The notes under the pieces were generated by a model. It did no database searches. It worked only from the letters and a program-made list of their open reading frames with translations, and was not told where the DNA came from. 61,205 nucleotides of DNA, taken from assembly GCA_001247695.2 (NCBI GenBank), contig LGRX02035182.1, forward strand, positions 1-61,205. Reading direction: 5' to 3'. Shown piece by piece: positions 27,179 through 36,989 of this stretch. The first letter of the stretch is position 1, and each line of letters opens with the position of its first letter. The position numbers and the translations under genes are program-made. This DNA is from Cymbomonas tetramitiformis (Eukaryota > Chlorophyta > Pyramimonadophyceae > Pyramimonadales > Pyramimonadaceae).

Positions 27179-28909
27179 ATGGTCAAATGGGGGCAAGGCC
27201 ATAAGAAGATGTTGCGTCCGAACGGCACGAACACCGGACCGAAGACGCTCAAGTGTCACGAGGCGTTGAAAATGCTACAAGCGGGCATCATGAGCGTGCT
27301 AGCGTCTTGGGATAGAGACGAGGGCTACTCAAAAAACATGCTTGAAGACTTGATCGGGCAGTTGACGGTCATAACGAGAGAGCTCACTTCGGAGCTTGTA
27401 GACTGTAAGGTACGGAAGACATCTGGAAGACATCCCGAATACTTTCCGAGTACATTCCAAACGTCTTCCTTAATTACCTTTTATTTGGTGATTTTGCAGG
27501 ATGTTCCTAAGCTTCAAAATCTGGTGGATGAGTTCTTCAAGTCACTCAAGCGCGATGGCTCACTTGACTGACTGGTCATCAACACGCATTTGCTTTCCCA
27601 CTTCCCCGACCAACTCCTCATGTATGGTCCAATACGGGGGACATGGATGTACGTGTTCGAATCATTCAACGGGAAGATTCGAAGGTGGGTGAAGAACAAT
27701 GCATATCCGGTTCAGAGTGTTATGCAAGGCTTCGGGCGGTACCGGATGGTACATGTGGTGCGAGGGTTAATCTTGGTACTTCGTCGCCGGCGGGAGGCAA
27801 CCACCAATCCCACCCGGCCACCCGTGCTCCCGTTCTTGGCCACCGCACCGTTGAGGGTGCCGAACACCGTGGTTTTGGGAAAACAAGGCAAGCGCCATGT
27901 ACTCTCCCGCGCTGAAACGAAAGCGTTGGAGCTGTGGATGCATGGCAACGTGCCCCAATACCGCAAGTTGAAGGCAAAATTCGACGACTACGTCACCTAC
28001 TGCAAGAGGTAAGTAAGAAAATAAAACCCATAAGGTGCCTGGAAGACGTTTCATATATCTTCTAGGCATCTTCCACACGTCTTCGGTAAATACATGTCCT
28101 GACACTGTGCACGTATACATTCGCAGGGAAAACCATATGGTTCGGAGACGTATTGGCGCACGAGCCGGAGCGTCTCGCCTGATGGATGTGCCGCTGCATA
28201 TGCACGGTAGCGACCCCAAGGTCTGGCTGGGGAGACCATTCACGGAGAATGAAGCGGCACTCGTCGAAGGGCCTCCTCGCGTGTGTCAATCTTTCGGCTC
28301 GGCCGTGGTTCGAGGAGTTTGCTATCGCACGGCAGCTCAGGACAAGACGAAGAAAACTTGTCAACGTTACTTCCGAGCCTTTTTCCTTGGAGAAAACATC
28401 AAAGGCGAGGAGATCGAGACTGGCCGGTGCGTCCGTGCATTACGTTTTGGTAAATGTGCGCAGAATATGTACCGAATGTCTTCTGTGTGTCTTCTCGACG
28501 TCTTCGGGGATTCTTACTATAGAGTATTGTGGCTCCAACTCGCAGGCACGCCATGGTAGATAGCATCTACAAGGTCGACTTGGCCGCGAAAGAGTACATT
28601 CTTGTGAAGGGAAAGTGGTTCCCTGAATTCAACCAAGCGACGACAAAACGGTTTGCCAAGCTAAACTCGAAGTACGGGCCGGACAATACCGCAAAGGTGG
28701 TGTACACATACGACCCGGATGATCCCGAGACACCTTGGGACACTACTGATCCATTCATCCTGGCGGCTCAAATTGAGCACCAAGTTGTAATCAAGAAACG
28801 TCTTGTGATGAAGACGGCGGTGATATTTGATTTTAAGGCTGCCTTTTTCGAGTGCATCGACGATGATGGTTCACGACCGAAAGGTGCAAGACGCAAGAGG
28901 CGATCATGA
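27179..28909 (+). CDS. CACTA transposase C-terminal part, four exons, one in-frame stop
   Basis: The exons are about 27179-27409, 27500-28008, 28127-28426 and 28546-28909. All three introns have GT...AG ends (AAG|GTACGG, AGAG|GTAAGT, GGCCG|GTGCGT; acceptors TTTTGCAG, ATTCGCAG, ACTCGCAG), and each junction keeps the reading frame. Exon 2 contains a TNP2-type DUF4218-like block (GPIRGTWMYVFESFNGKIRR). Exon 3 has a DUF4216-like segment (RGVCYRTAAQDKTKKT) and exon 4 has KVVYTYDPDDPETPWDTTD. The catalytic N-terminal part expected of a full TNP2 transposase is absent, so the gene is 5' truncated or its upstream exons are lost. A TGA (about 27569) stands where the older copy has Trp in QWLAINTH, so this copy is probably inactive. 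The introns contain the same GAAGAC repeats as the element ends. Confidence 0.82.
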
Positions 28910-29039
28910 TAATACGCCGGGCATCGTACTTAGTGGTCTGTATGTTGAATAGATGCAATCGTACATGTATGTGTAGATAGACCTATCAATTAACTTAGCC
29001 GTATATTATGTATCATAGCAACAGAGCATGATGACAACC

Positions 29040-29445
29040 CTGAAGTTGTTAGGAAGATACCTGGAATGTCTTCCGCATGTCTTCCGTGCGCCTTCTGAAT
29101 GTCTTCTGTGATTACGCGACTAGTGTACGTGTGGTATGAAGTAGCTATGTGGCCAAATTGCATAATCATCACATATGTGTCGATAACACATGTCAGAATG
29201 TATTCTGGCCCAGAAGACATTCGGAACATCTTCCGGGTATCTTCCGGGAAGACTGCCCTTTGCATGTCTTCCGGGAAGATGTCTTCCGAAATCCGGAAGA
29301 CATTCCGCACATCTTCGGCACGTCTTCCCCGAAGAGTGTCTTCTGGTTTCCAGAAGACGTTCCACTCAGAAGACGTCTTCTGGAAACCAGAAGACATCAT
29401 TTCTACGAAGACGTCTATAAGACGTTCAGAAGACGTCTTCTAGAC
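29040..29445. repeat. Right subterminal GAAGAC/GTCTTC array
   Basis: The counterpart of 23119-23520. Dense AGAAGAC/GTCTTCT copies include the palindromes CAGAAGACGTCTTCTG and GAAGACGTCTTC and lead into the right terminal inverted repeat (29445-29472). Confidence 0.9.
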
Positions 29446-29475
29446 GTCTTCTGATTTTCCCAGAATGTAGGGATC

Positions 29476-31213
29476 CATCGGCATCGGCATCATCCTTGGG
29501 GAAGGATGCGCGGACGAAACACTGGGTTGTCCCTTTCCCTTTGTCCCCGTCTCTAGTGCAATAGAAGACACCGCCGATGTTCACCTTGTTGTACTTGGAA
29601 CACATGGGTTCGGGACCCATCATGAGCGACTTCTCGTAAGCCGTGTATTGGCGACGAAGCCATCCTTCAGGGTCCTCCAATGGACCGAACGCGATCGCGG
29701 GCACGCCACCCACCTCTGGTCGGTTCCGCAATGCTTGTTTAGAGCGCGCGCCATTCTCCTTGTGATGACAACATATTCTTAGTATACTTACAATATATGA
29801 TAAACATACAGAAACAAGTTGACAATATGTTGCAGGATGCAGGTATACTACAGATAGTACATGCGTGCGAGCTTGCAGGTTGCACCTCCGCCGGAACAGG
29901 TCGTACTCAGCATGTTGTTGAAAAAGCTTTCGGTAAGCGGGAATACTCGCTCGCATCCAGCGGGTGAGTTGGTCAATCTCCAAGGACGTTAGCTCCAATG
30001 GCTTGCCCTTCTCCCCGAAGGTAGTGACCACGATGCCGGGAGCGGGGCCCGCCATCAAAGCCCGCGGGACACGGCCGGCACGGTGGCTCTTTCTCGGTTC
30101 AAAAGCATGGTCAGGATACCTCGTAGGGAGCGCAAGGTTTTCAACCTTAGTAGATAACCGTTCATGATGCTTGCCACGGGGTACGCATTATTCTTCACCC
30201 ACCTAGCTAGCTTGCCATTCATGGACTCGAAGGCATACATCCACCATTCACGCACAGGTCCGAATCGCAGGAGCAGATCGGCCCAGTGCCATATTTTATG
30301 GGTGTTGATTGCAAGCCACTGTGGAGGACCATTTGCTTCCAAGTCCTCAAAGAAAAGTCTGGTCTGCTCTCTCAAATACTCCATATCCTGCACGCACGAA
30401 TCAATACGTTTGTAACATATATTCAACATACCTGTGACATGTGGAACTCATATCACACCAACATTGAATACGTACACGAGGTTCTATGGAATGCGCAGTG
30501 CATTCCCGTATGATGATAGTCACTTTGGATTATCGAGTTGAGAGTCGTCGGCCAGCAGCGAGCCGTATGTAGTCGCCTCGAAGTTGCCATCGTGTACTAG
30601 GTAGACAACAGTTGCCATACAGTAATCACTCACCTTTAAGAAAAACCAGAGATTTGGGGTCAGCCAGCTAATTCCACCAACTTGCGTACCCCCCCCCGCC
30701 AGCGCCAGCGTCCTATGGAATCGGTAAGAATTAGCAAGTATTTTCTTTCAATCAGCCAGCAATTTTCTTAAAAGTCCAATGATAAACCCTTAAAAAGGCG
30801 ACATTTTCAAAATTTTCCGCCTGCGGCGCCAGCACCCATATTTCTTATTTTCGACTATTTCATAGCTCAAAAAAACCAGTCAGCGATTCTCACCAACTTG
30901 CGTACCCCCCCCCCTGAAAAGCTGGCTGGTTTCTTATCGGCGGGTTTTCTTAAAGGTGAGTGATTACTGTACGGATCGGTGTCGAACTTGCTTGATGACC
31001 ATCGAAGAAGTCGTAGGCTTCTTCCGCATTCGTTGGTAGGTTGTCTCCGTTGGGGGTAATGTCAAGTGGAAATTGGTGAGGACTACGTTCCGCGTCAACA
31101 GTGACTACATCAATGAATCCAACAATCCCGAAATAGTACCTGCTGTCGTATAAACGAGCTGATTTTGCCGCCTCGTGCGCCTCGGGGGGCGCCTCGCCCG
31201 CATCTCTGCACAA
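29476..31213 (-). pseudogene. Old CACTA-type transposase relic, 5' exons
   Basis: The minus-strand upstream part of the gene continued at 23102-22399. The exon at 30387-29886 starts after acceptor CGTGCAG, like the younger copy's second exon. It contains QWLAINTHKIWHWADLLLR and WWMYAFESMNGKLARWVKNN (DUF4218-like), and has a frameshift near 30057. An intron at about 29885-29759 follows (donor GGAG|GTGCAA, acceptor CACAAG). The next exon, with WLRRQYTAYEKSLMMGPE and NIGGVFYCTRDGDKGKGTTQ, is cut by the younger CACTA element after DDADADG. Farther upstream (31213-30520) is another coding piece (YDFFDGHQASSTPIR, then MATVVYLVHDG) split by a TA-flanked MITE. Intron positions match the younger copy, so the two are paralogues. 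Confidence 0.75.
30618..30971. mobile_element. TA-flanked MITE, 350 bp (Tc1/mariner-like)
   Basis: Terminal inverted repeats start CAGTAATCACTCACCTTTAA and are about 26 bp long (30620 onward, and inverted to 30969). TA dinucleotides on both sides (30618-30619 and 30970-30971) are the target duplication. The interior repeats 'caccaacttgcgtaccccc' near both ends and has no coding capacity. Removing the element plus one TA rejoins an open frame (STPIR to MATVV), so it inserted into a coding exon of the older CACTA-type gene. Confidence 0.92.
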
Positions 31214-31746
31214 TATCGTCCCAACATGTTTTCAACATTCCATCAACATGCTGCAACCCTCACGATCGCGTGCTGCAGCATAGTTACGGCGAAAGCAAGT
31301 AGGCAAGGAAACATGATGAGATGTATCACCTGGAAAAGCTCTTCGATGTGGACGATGCACTAGTCGACATTGAGGATGCCCGCAAGTCAGGCATGCTACT
31401 TCCAATGGTCCCATCTAAAGCATGCCCCTCCTGCGCCTCAGTAGTAAGGCACCGACTATAGGGCACACTTTTTTATCACTATAAAAACCCTATGAAAACC
31501 CTATGACATATGGCATAACCTCATGTCATATATGTCATAAGTCATACAAGAAAATGACAAGTAAAATGACAAGGAAATATACAATAAATAAATTACGTAA
31601 TAAATGATGAATAAATTACGTAAATAAATGTGTAACAAAATAAGATTTAAATAAGTTCTAAAATAAATTTAAATAAGTTCTTAAATAAATTATATAAATG
31701 ATGTATATTATTACATATATATATTATAAATTGTTCTTAAGTTATT

Positions 31747-32403
31747 TTATGGAAGTGTCAATAATCTTCTTGCAAGTTCTCTTTTAGTTAAACCTTTAAC
31801 ATTTATATTGTTTCGTATACACATACGTTTTAAATCATTTTTTGAGCTAAAATTTGGATTACATTGATGTATAATTTTCAAATGACTTTTACCAAAATCT
31901 CGCCCATCCAAATAATTTTCATTGATATTTTCAATAAAATCGTAATACTCTTGTTCGCGTTTATTAGGTGAATCTTTCAAAAGAATTGTAGTGATATTAC
32001 CATTTTTTGTAAATTTGTATACATCTCTAATATTGTCACGAACTCTTCTAGATATCATATTAGAACGGTAATCGTGTAACTTTTCACAAGCCTTTAGGCA
32101 TTCGTTGTCATTATCATTTTCTTTATAGTTGATGCATCTCATATAATCTCTTGAATAATATTCTTTTTGTTTAATTAGGAATTCATCAAATACATCTTTC
32201 ATTTCAAGTTTATATTTTAATTCATATATATGTTCTTGGACATCAAATGGAAGATCATTCCAAGTAGTAGTTTTTGCTTTTACTACTTCTTTACTTTTCT
32301 TTTCTTTTACCAAAAGTTCTTGTAATACTTCTTTCATTTTTTCTTTATGTTGAACTAATGGTAATAACATAAGTAAATAATCATTAGTATTAATAGTAGT
32401 CAT
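31747..32403 (-). CDS. Hypothetical AT-rich ORF with F-box-like and SAP-like motifs
   Basis: 218 residues from ATG (32403) to stop, with no intron. The N-terminus has a Lys/Glu-rich helix, then WNDLPFDVQEHIYELK at about residues 46-62, an F-box-like start common in large DNA virus proteins. The C-terminal end, NDLKRMCIRNNINVKGLTKR and following residues, fits the SAP helix-loop-helix DNA-binding motif. The middle is rich in Lys, Asn, Asp and Tyr. Codons are strongly A/T-ending. Function is unknown; a viral DNA-associated protein is one reading. The frame is intact, so either the insertion is young or the region is still expressed. Confidence 0.6.
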   Translation of the reverse strand: MTTINTNDYLLMLLPLVQHKEKMKEVLQELLVKEKKSKEVVKAKTTTWNDLPFDVQEHIYELKYKLEMKDVFDEFLIKQKEYYSRDYMRCINYKENDNDNECLKACEKLHDYRSNMISRRVRDNIRDVYKFTKNGNITTILLKDSPNKREQEYYDFIENINENYLDGRDFGKSHLKIIHQCNPNFSSKNDLKRMCIRNNINVKGLTKRELARRLLTLP

Positions 32404-32466
32404 TGTTCTACCTTATGAAGTCTAACTCTTTAAGTGGAAAATTTTCGTTACAAAAAACATTTTCTA

Positions 32467-32720
32467 ATATACATTCACTCATTATAAAAAAGTCTTTTGA
32501 AAATAAAAGAGTCTTTTAAGAAATTAACAATAAATTTACAATAAGTAAAAATATAATATATGAATATATATATACCATCATTCACTCATTATAAAAAAGT
32601 CTTTTGAAAATAAAAGAGTCTTTTAAGAAATGTACAATAAATTTACAATAAGTAAAAATATATTGTTAAAGTATATACAAACATTTACTCGCTCATTATA
32701 AAATAAAAGAGTCTTTTTTA
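32467..32720. repeat. Duplicated AT-rich intergenic block
   Basis: A block of about 110 bp containing 'cattcactcattataaaaaa', 'gtcttttgaaaataaaagag' and 'aacaataaatttacaataag' occurs at about 32469 and 32580, and a shortened third copy at about 32690. 'CTTTT ... AAAAG' pairs could form short hairpins, as terminators between large-virus genes do. It lies between the stop of the right ORF and the start of the left ORF. Confidence 0.8.
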
Positions 32721-32733
32721 TGAATACGCAAAT

Positions 32734-32945
32734 TTATATTACAAGACCAAAAGGAAAGCGAGCACCTCTTTGATTTGTTGGACGATTTACAATAGGTTTT
32801 GAAATTACTTGAGGCTGTGGACTTTGTTTCATAGATTTATTTTTGCTTGATTTCTTTGAATATTTTTTTCTAGGTTTTGTACCTTTTTTTAGAATGATAT
32901 TCTTTTGCACATTTTTTTTAATGTTTCATTCCATTCAGCTCGCGT
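32734..32945 (-). pseudogene. C-terminal remnant of a Lys-rich ORF
   Basis: On the minus strand a frame with AEWNETLKKMCK runs into a stop, while the neighbouring frame continues with GTKPRKKYSKKSSKNKS and ends PTNQRGARFPFGLVI and a stop. A one-base slip in an A-run would join them. No start is present, because the sequence stops at the island edge. Basic tails like this are frequent in large DNA virus proteins, but no family is identified. Confidence 0.4.
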
Positions 32946-33065
32946 CATTTATATATTAATATACTATATCATTTTTTATAATTGATTACCTCTACTCAAG
33001 GTTGGCAATCAGATGGGAATCAGACGATCAGATATTCAGATCGGAATTCAGGTTTCAGATTCAGA

Positions 33066-34100
33066 TCAGATCAGGTTTTTTTCACCACCTTTTCCTTTGT
33101 TCCTATTCTGATTGGAGTTCTGGCTGCCATTCTGATTCCAATTCCGATTTTTGTTGGATCTGTCATATGGCTTCTGGCCACGTCCTCTGTCCTTATCCTT
33201 TTTGGCTGGACCTCCAGATGACTGCTCCTTCTGCCCTCGATAGTGAAGAGTCTCTGACTGCTTCGAATGAATGACATAGTTCAAGTCGAGCAGTATCTGT
33301 GTGGTTAGTGACCACGACATATTATTCCTTTCTGTCTCTGTCAGGAATCGTAAATGGAACTGTCTGCGAAGTTCTGGATCTATGCTGTTGACAAATCTGT
33401 CCTTTATCAACACATCTTCCAGTTCAACTGCTGCCAATGCAGCCAGTGAAGTGAATGTGCGTAGATAATCTGAGAAAGTCTGGTTTCCTTGAATCAGTGA
33501 CATTAGGTGTTTTTTGGCCACTGATCTTTTATGGGGGTTACCAAACTGTCTGAGGAAAATCCCTCTGATCCCTGCATATGTGGCATCTGGTTGATTTGCC
33601 ACGACCTGGAAATAGTGTCGGTCATTATTCTGTATGAGGGTCAGGAAAACTGTGATCAGGTCTTTGTCTGGAACTCCTGGATACGTGAATTGGAAGTATC
33701 TATCCACGGTTTCCAACCAAACCTCTGCGTCCATTCCTGATTTGTATTCCTTTGGTGGTGTCATTTTCACCTTGGGAACCAAACTGGGTGGTGCTGGTGC
33801 TGGTGCTGGATCTGCATCTGGATCTGTGAAGACCATTGGAGGATTGTCTGCAGTATATTCATCATCTGGTTCCTTAGGCTCGTTTTCAGAATCCCGATAT
33901 CTGCTCATATCAGGCTTCATGCGGCTGATATTGTCGAAGTACCCTATCTTGTCGAATCTGGTCTGGGTATTATCATAACCAACGAGCCATTTTGGGATCT
34001 TGAACCGACTGTATGCATCATATGAGCCTAAGATGTCAAAGAACCATGTAGACGGATCTGCATTGATGGGCGGAATGTCTGGATCTTCTGCTTCTGCCAT
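33066..34100 (-). CDS. Ty3/gypsy-type gag (retrotrans_gag)
   Basis: 344 residues from ATG (34100) to stop. An acidic and Pro-rich N-terminus is followed by the retrotransposon gag (capsid) domain: DAEVWLETVDRYFQFTYPG, then GIRGIFLRQFG and LMSLIQGNQTFSDYLRTFTS. The tail is Asn/Gln/Lys/Gly-rich (NRNWNQNGSQNSNQN) and likely binds nucleic acid; a Cys knuckle is absent. It abuts the AT-rich island at its 3' end and no pol follows, so the element is truncated or gag-only. No LTR pair was identified around it. Confidence 0.8.
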   Translation of the reverse strand: MAEAEDPDIPPINADPSTWFFDILGSYDAYSRFKIPKWLVGYDNTQTRFDKIGYFDNISRMKPDMSRYRDSENEPKEPDDEYTADNPPMVFTDPDADPAPAPAPPSLVPKVKMTPPKEYKSGMDAEVWLETVDRYFQFTYPGVPDKDLITVFLTLIQNNDRHYFQVVANQPDATYAGIRGIFLRQFGNPHKRSVAKKHLMSLIQGNQTFSDYLRTFTSLAALAAVELEDVLIKDRFVNSIDPELRRQFHLRFLTETERNNMSWSLTTQILLDLNYVIHSKQSETLHYRGQKEQSSGGPAKKDKDRGRGQKPYDRSNKNRNWNQNGSQNSNQNRNKGKGGEKNLI

Positions 34101-36000
34101 CTAAGAAAAACAAAACACAACACCAAAATATCTTCAGCTAACTGAGTGTGTGTTTATATATATATATACCTATGTTATATATGGTATATCTGTATATTGT
34201 GATGAGGTTATACATGTACATATATCCACCTTCTTCCCCCCTCAAGGAAGTGTGTAATATAGTGGCAGTTGTCAATTGTCAATACCTCATTCAGCATGCA
34301 TTCCTATAGGAAGCAGCTGTTACAGTTTTAGGGTTGCAGCCCTACAGTCCTTGGGTTGTAGCCCTGCAGTTTTTGGGTTGTTGCCCTACAGTTCTAGGGT
34401 TGTTGCCCACAGTATTATCATGTCTGTGATGGTTTAGCATGACATAATGATGCCAAAAAACGAAGTTTTTCGAAATAATAGTGGCATTTTAGGGCATATG
34501 TGGTTACAGTGGCCCTGTTACCCAATAATGTGATTAGGGTGTTACATGTTATCAGTAACCCTAATACAGGTAAAAAATAAGCAGTATAATGTTTTTGCAA
34601 AGATTTTTAAGCAAACCTGCATTTAATACCTACATAAATGTAAGGTGGTTTTCAGGAGGTACGTTACACCCCTGTTACACACATTTAATTTTAGGGTTGT
34701 TACAGGGCGTTACACATGCTGCATAAATCAGGGATTGTTATTTGATATATAAACATTCATTTCAGCAAAAAAAAATCAATCCGAAATTTTCAAAATGTGT
34801 TTTACGTACAGCATTTTGAGCGATTTATTGTTACAGCAATATGTATACCCCTATATATTCAACACCTAATATTTAGGGTGTCACACAGATATGACATGTG
34901 TCATTATGATTTCCTGATACCTCAATAGGTATAAAATCATAATTTTAAATAAAATGGGCACACATTTTTCATTTTGAAATTAAACGTGGAGCATTTTTAC
35001 CCATTTTACAGCTTTTTCAGCTATCTAAAATATTGCTTTGGTGACATATCTCAGTGTATATGTGGAATGTAAGTACAGAATCACTGTAAGGAACTTCACT
35101 TTTGCATATGACAAATTTCATAGCAAATAAGTGAGTTGTGCTGTATATCAACATTTATGGTTGACAACATACTGGGTTTTATTGATTTAAACCCATGCAC
35201 AGCAAATGTACTTTTCTGATTATGTATAGATTTATCAACTTAAGTGGAAACACCCACTTTAGTGATATTTATCAACCTATGATTTGTTCTGAGCATAGGT
35301 CTGTGCTCTTAAGATTTATCAAAGTGATATATCTTATTTAGAACAAATCTGGACTTTGCTGGATATAATCACAGCAACTTGACACAGCACATATATATGT
35401 GTGTGGTTGTCCTTAAAACTATTGTCAGATATCATGTAAATACTGATCTGTGTGTTGCATGCAATTGATCTGATCAAGTCTGATTCAACTGTCAATATGC
35501 AACGTAGTTGTTGTAACCGTAGTAACCAGTTAGGCCAGTTAACTAGTTAGACCCAGTTACTACCAGTTATTGTTACTAGCTAGTTAATCAATTCCATTTT
35601 TATTAAATAACTGACCCTAGCTAGTTAATTAATTCGCACTAACCGGTTGTAGCTAGTTAATTAATTTTATTAATCGAATTAACTACTTAGTGGCAGTAAC
35701 GAGCTGAACCCCCTCAAAATTTATTAATTACCGGTTAATCACCCATGTCGCCCATCGCGATCGGTCGGAAAATCGAAAAATCGAGATCTCTGATTTTCGA
35801 CACGGCCTCAGCGGTCAGCGCTAGGAACACCTTAATCGCGCGAGACGACACGAGTGTCATGAGCAGCAGTCGAGTGTCGAGCGTTTTCACGAAGCCATTT
35901 GTCGTCTTTACACACACCTTACTGTACAGTCAACAGTGTCGCAAACACAACTCACAAATTCTGCAGAACTGTCCGTTGCGTGGATATAGATATACCGCGC
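34101..36000. other. AT-rich non-coding stretch with small repeats
   Basis: No credible ORF. Four to five copies of a ~22-bp unit ('ggttgtagccctacagttct') lie at 34323-34412. The word 'agctagttaattaatt' recurs at 35575-35670, and a run of 'gttacac' words occurs at 34660-34700. The stretch might include the 5' LTR or leader of the gypsy gag to its left, but I could not find a matching copy elsewhere in the window. Around 35745-35917 two short overlapping frames are unsupported. Confidence 0.5.
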
Positions 36001-36018
36001 TAAAGTGTGTTGGATATA

Positions 36019-36982
36019 ATGGGGCGAACAAAGAAAAAGCTTCCGACTGCAGCTTCAAAAAGCGGTTCTCGAGGTGAGGGTGGCAATGCTTCGGTTGTCG
36101 TGGACGGTAAGAAGGGGGGAATACGTCGAACTCGGAAGCATTTGGCGGATACCGCAAGCGGATCGGAAGAGTACCTCATTGAGGACATCCTCGCCATGCG
36201 GTGGACAAGAGGCCGACGCGAGTGGCTGGTGAGATGGAAAGGCTATCAAGCCAAGGATGATACGTGGGAGCCGATTGAGCACCTTGCAGGTGCGGGAGCC
36301 GGTGGAGGGAGCTACCGATGCAGCTGCAACGCGTACTACGCGCAAGATCGAGAGGTTCAGGAAGTTGGCTATCAGTACCGTGCTAGACCCTCGCTTCAAC
36401 CGCTTCAAGTTCAAGGGTTCTGAGAACTACGACAAGGCTAAGGTCTTGCAGTCGGTGCGAGAGGAGTACTTGGCACACTACGCCGTTCCCCTCACCACTC
36501 CCAAAGCCCAAGCAGCTCCCTCAGCCGCCGTGGGTAGCAAGCGCAAGCATTCCCTACTGTGCGACAGTGACTCCGAGGGCGATGCGAGTGACGACGATGA
36601 CATGCCGACCCTTTTGGAGGCGGAAGCCGATGATGAGGATGATCCTCACACTGAAAGTGTGAAGCAGCTTGAAAAGTATCTTGAACTGAAGCAGGCGCCG
36701 GTGGACACTGCTATCCTTGAATGGTGGTTCGAGAACGAGAAGAAGTTCCCACGCGTCTGCATGATGTGGCGCCAATTCCACGGCCGGCGTGCATCATCGG
36801 CTGGTGTGGAGCGGCTTTTCTCTGGTGCTGGGAAGATGCATGGCAAGGACGCCCAGACCATGAAGTCCGAGACCATTCAAGAAACCTTGATGTGCGCGGT
36901 CAACTACAATCCTTGGCAGTCATCTGTTCCAGAGGTGGATGCCAAGGGCGCGACCGAGGCGACTGATGTGGCGGAGGCATAA
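36019..36982 (+). pseudogene. Chromodomain plus hAT dimerisation domain, out of frame
   Basis: From ATG 36019 a basic N-terminus leads to a chromodomain (EYLIEDILAMRW, then WLVRWKGYQAKDDTWEP, coded around 36170-36275). About 20 codons later the frame with homology shifts to the next register. There the sequence reads STVLDPRFNRFKF, an acidic linker, then a hAT C-terminal dimerisation domain: EKYLELKQAPVDTAILEWW, FPRVCMMWRQFHGRRASSAG, ERLFSGAGKM and a stop at 36982. The central catalytic part of a hAT transposase is missing. Either an internal deletion fused the two ends with a frame error near 36280-36300, or splicing not visible here joins them. The chromodomain could direct integration to methylated-histone chromatin. 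Confidence 0.72.
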
Positions 36983-36989
36983 GTAGAAT

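Larger units (their letters stand above)
23103..29472 (+). mobile_element. Complete CACTA (EnSpm) DNA transposon, 6370 bp
   Basis: The ends are perfect 28-bp terminal inverted repeats starting CCCTACATTCTGGGAAAATC. They fit the CMCWR rule of CACTA elements and are flanked by the 3-bp duplication ATC (23100-23102 and 29473-29475). Dense subterminal AGAAGAC/GTCTTCT arrays follow each end (23119-23520 and 29040-29445), as expected for transposase-binding subterminal repeats. A transposase gene with three introns lies on the plus strand (27179-28909). The 3.6 kb between the left array and the gene holds tandem repeats, a tRNA-like gene, a G-rich minisatellite and a second internal GAAGAC array. 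The element splits an older minus-strand CACTA-type gene. Confidence 0.92.
31440..32985. other. Very AT-rich island resembling giant-virus DNA
   Basis: Base composition falls abruptly to roughly 20-25% G+C over 1.5 kb, unlike both flanks. The island holds one intact minus-strand ORF with F-box-like and SAP-like motifs, the end of a second basic ORF, and a duplicated intergenic block with short AT hairpins. Dense spacing, Lys/Asn/Ile-rich proteins and these motifs are typical of algal nucleocytoplasmic large DNA viruses. The left edge is near 31440, and the right edge (about 32985) meets Ty3/gypsy sequence. It is either an inserted viral fragment or an unusually AT-rich transposon. No core viral gene is present to decide. 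Confidence 0.55.

Noticed and set aside
27560..27580. A genetic code with TGA read as Trp
   Set aside because: Many intact frames here use TGA as their stop, and the RT copy has TAG at its Trp, so point mutation is simpler.
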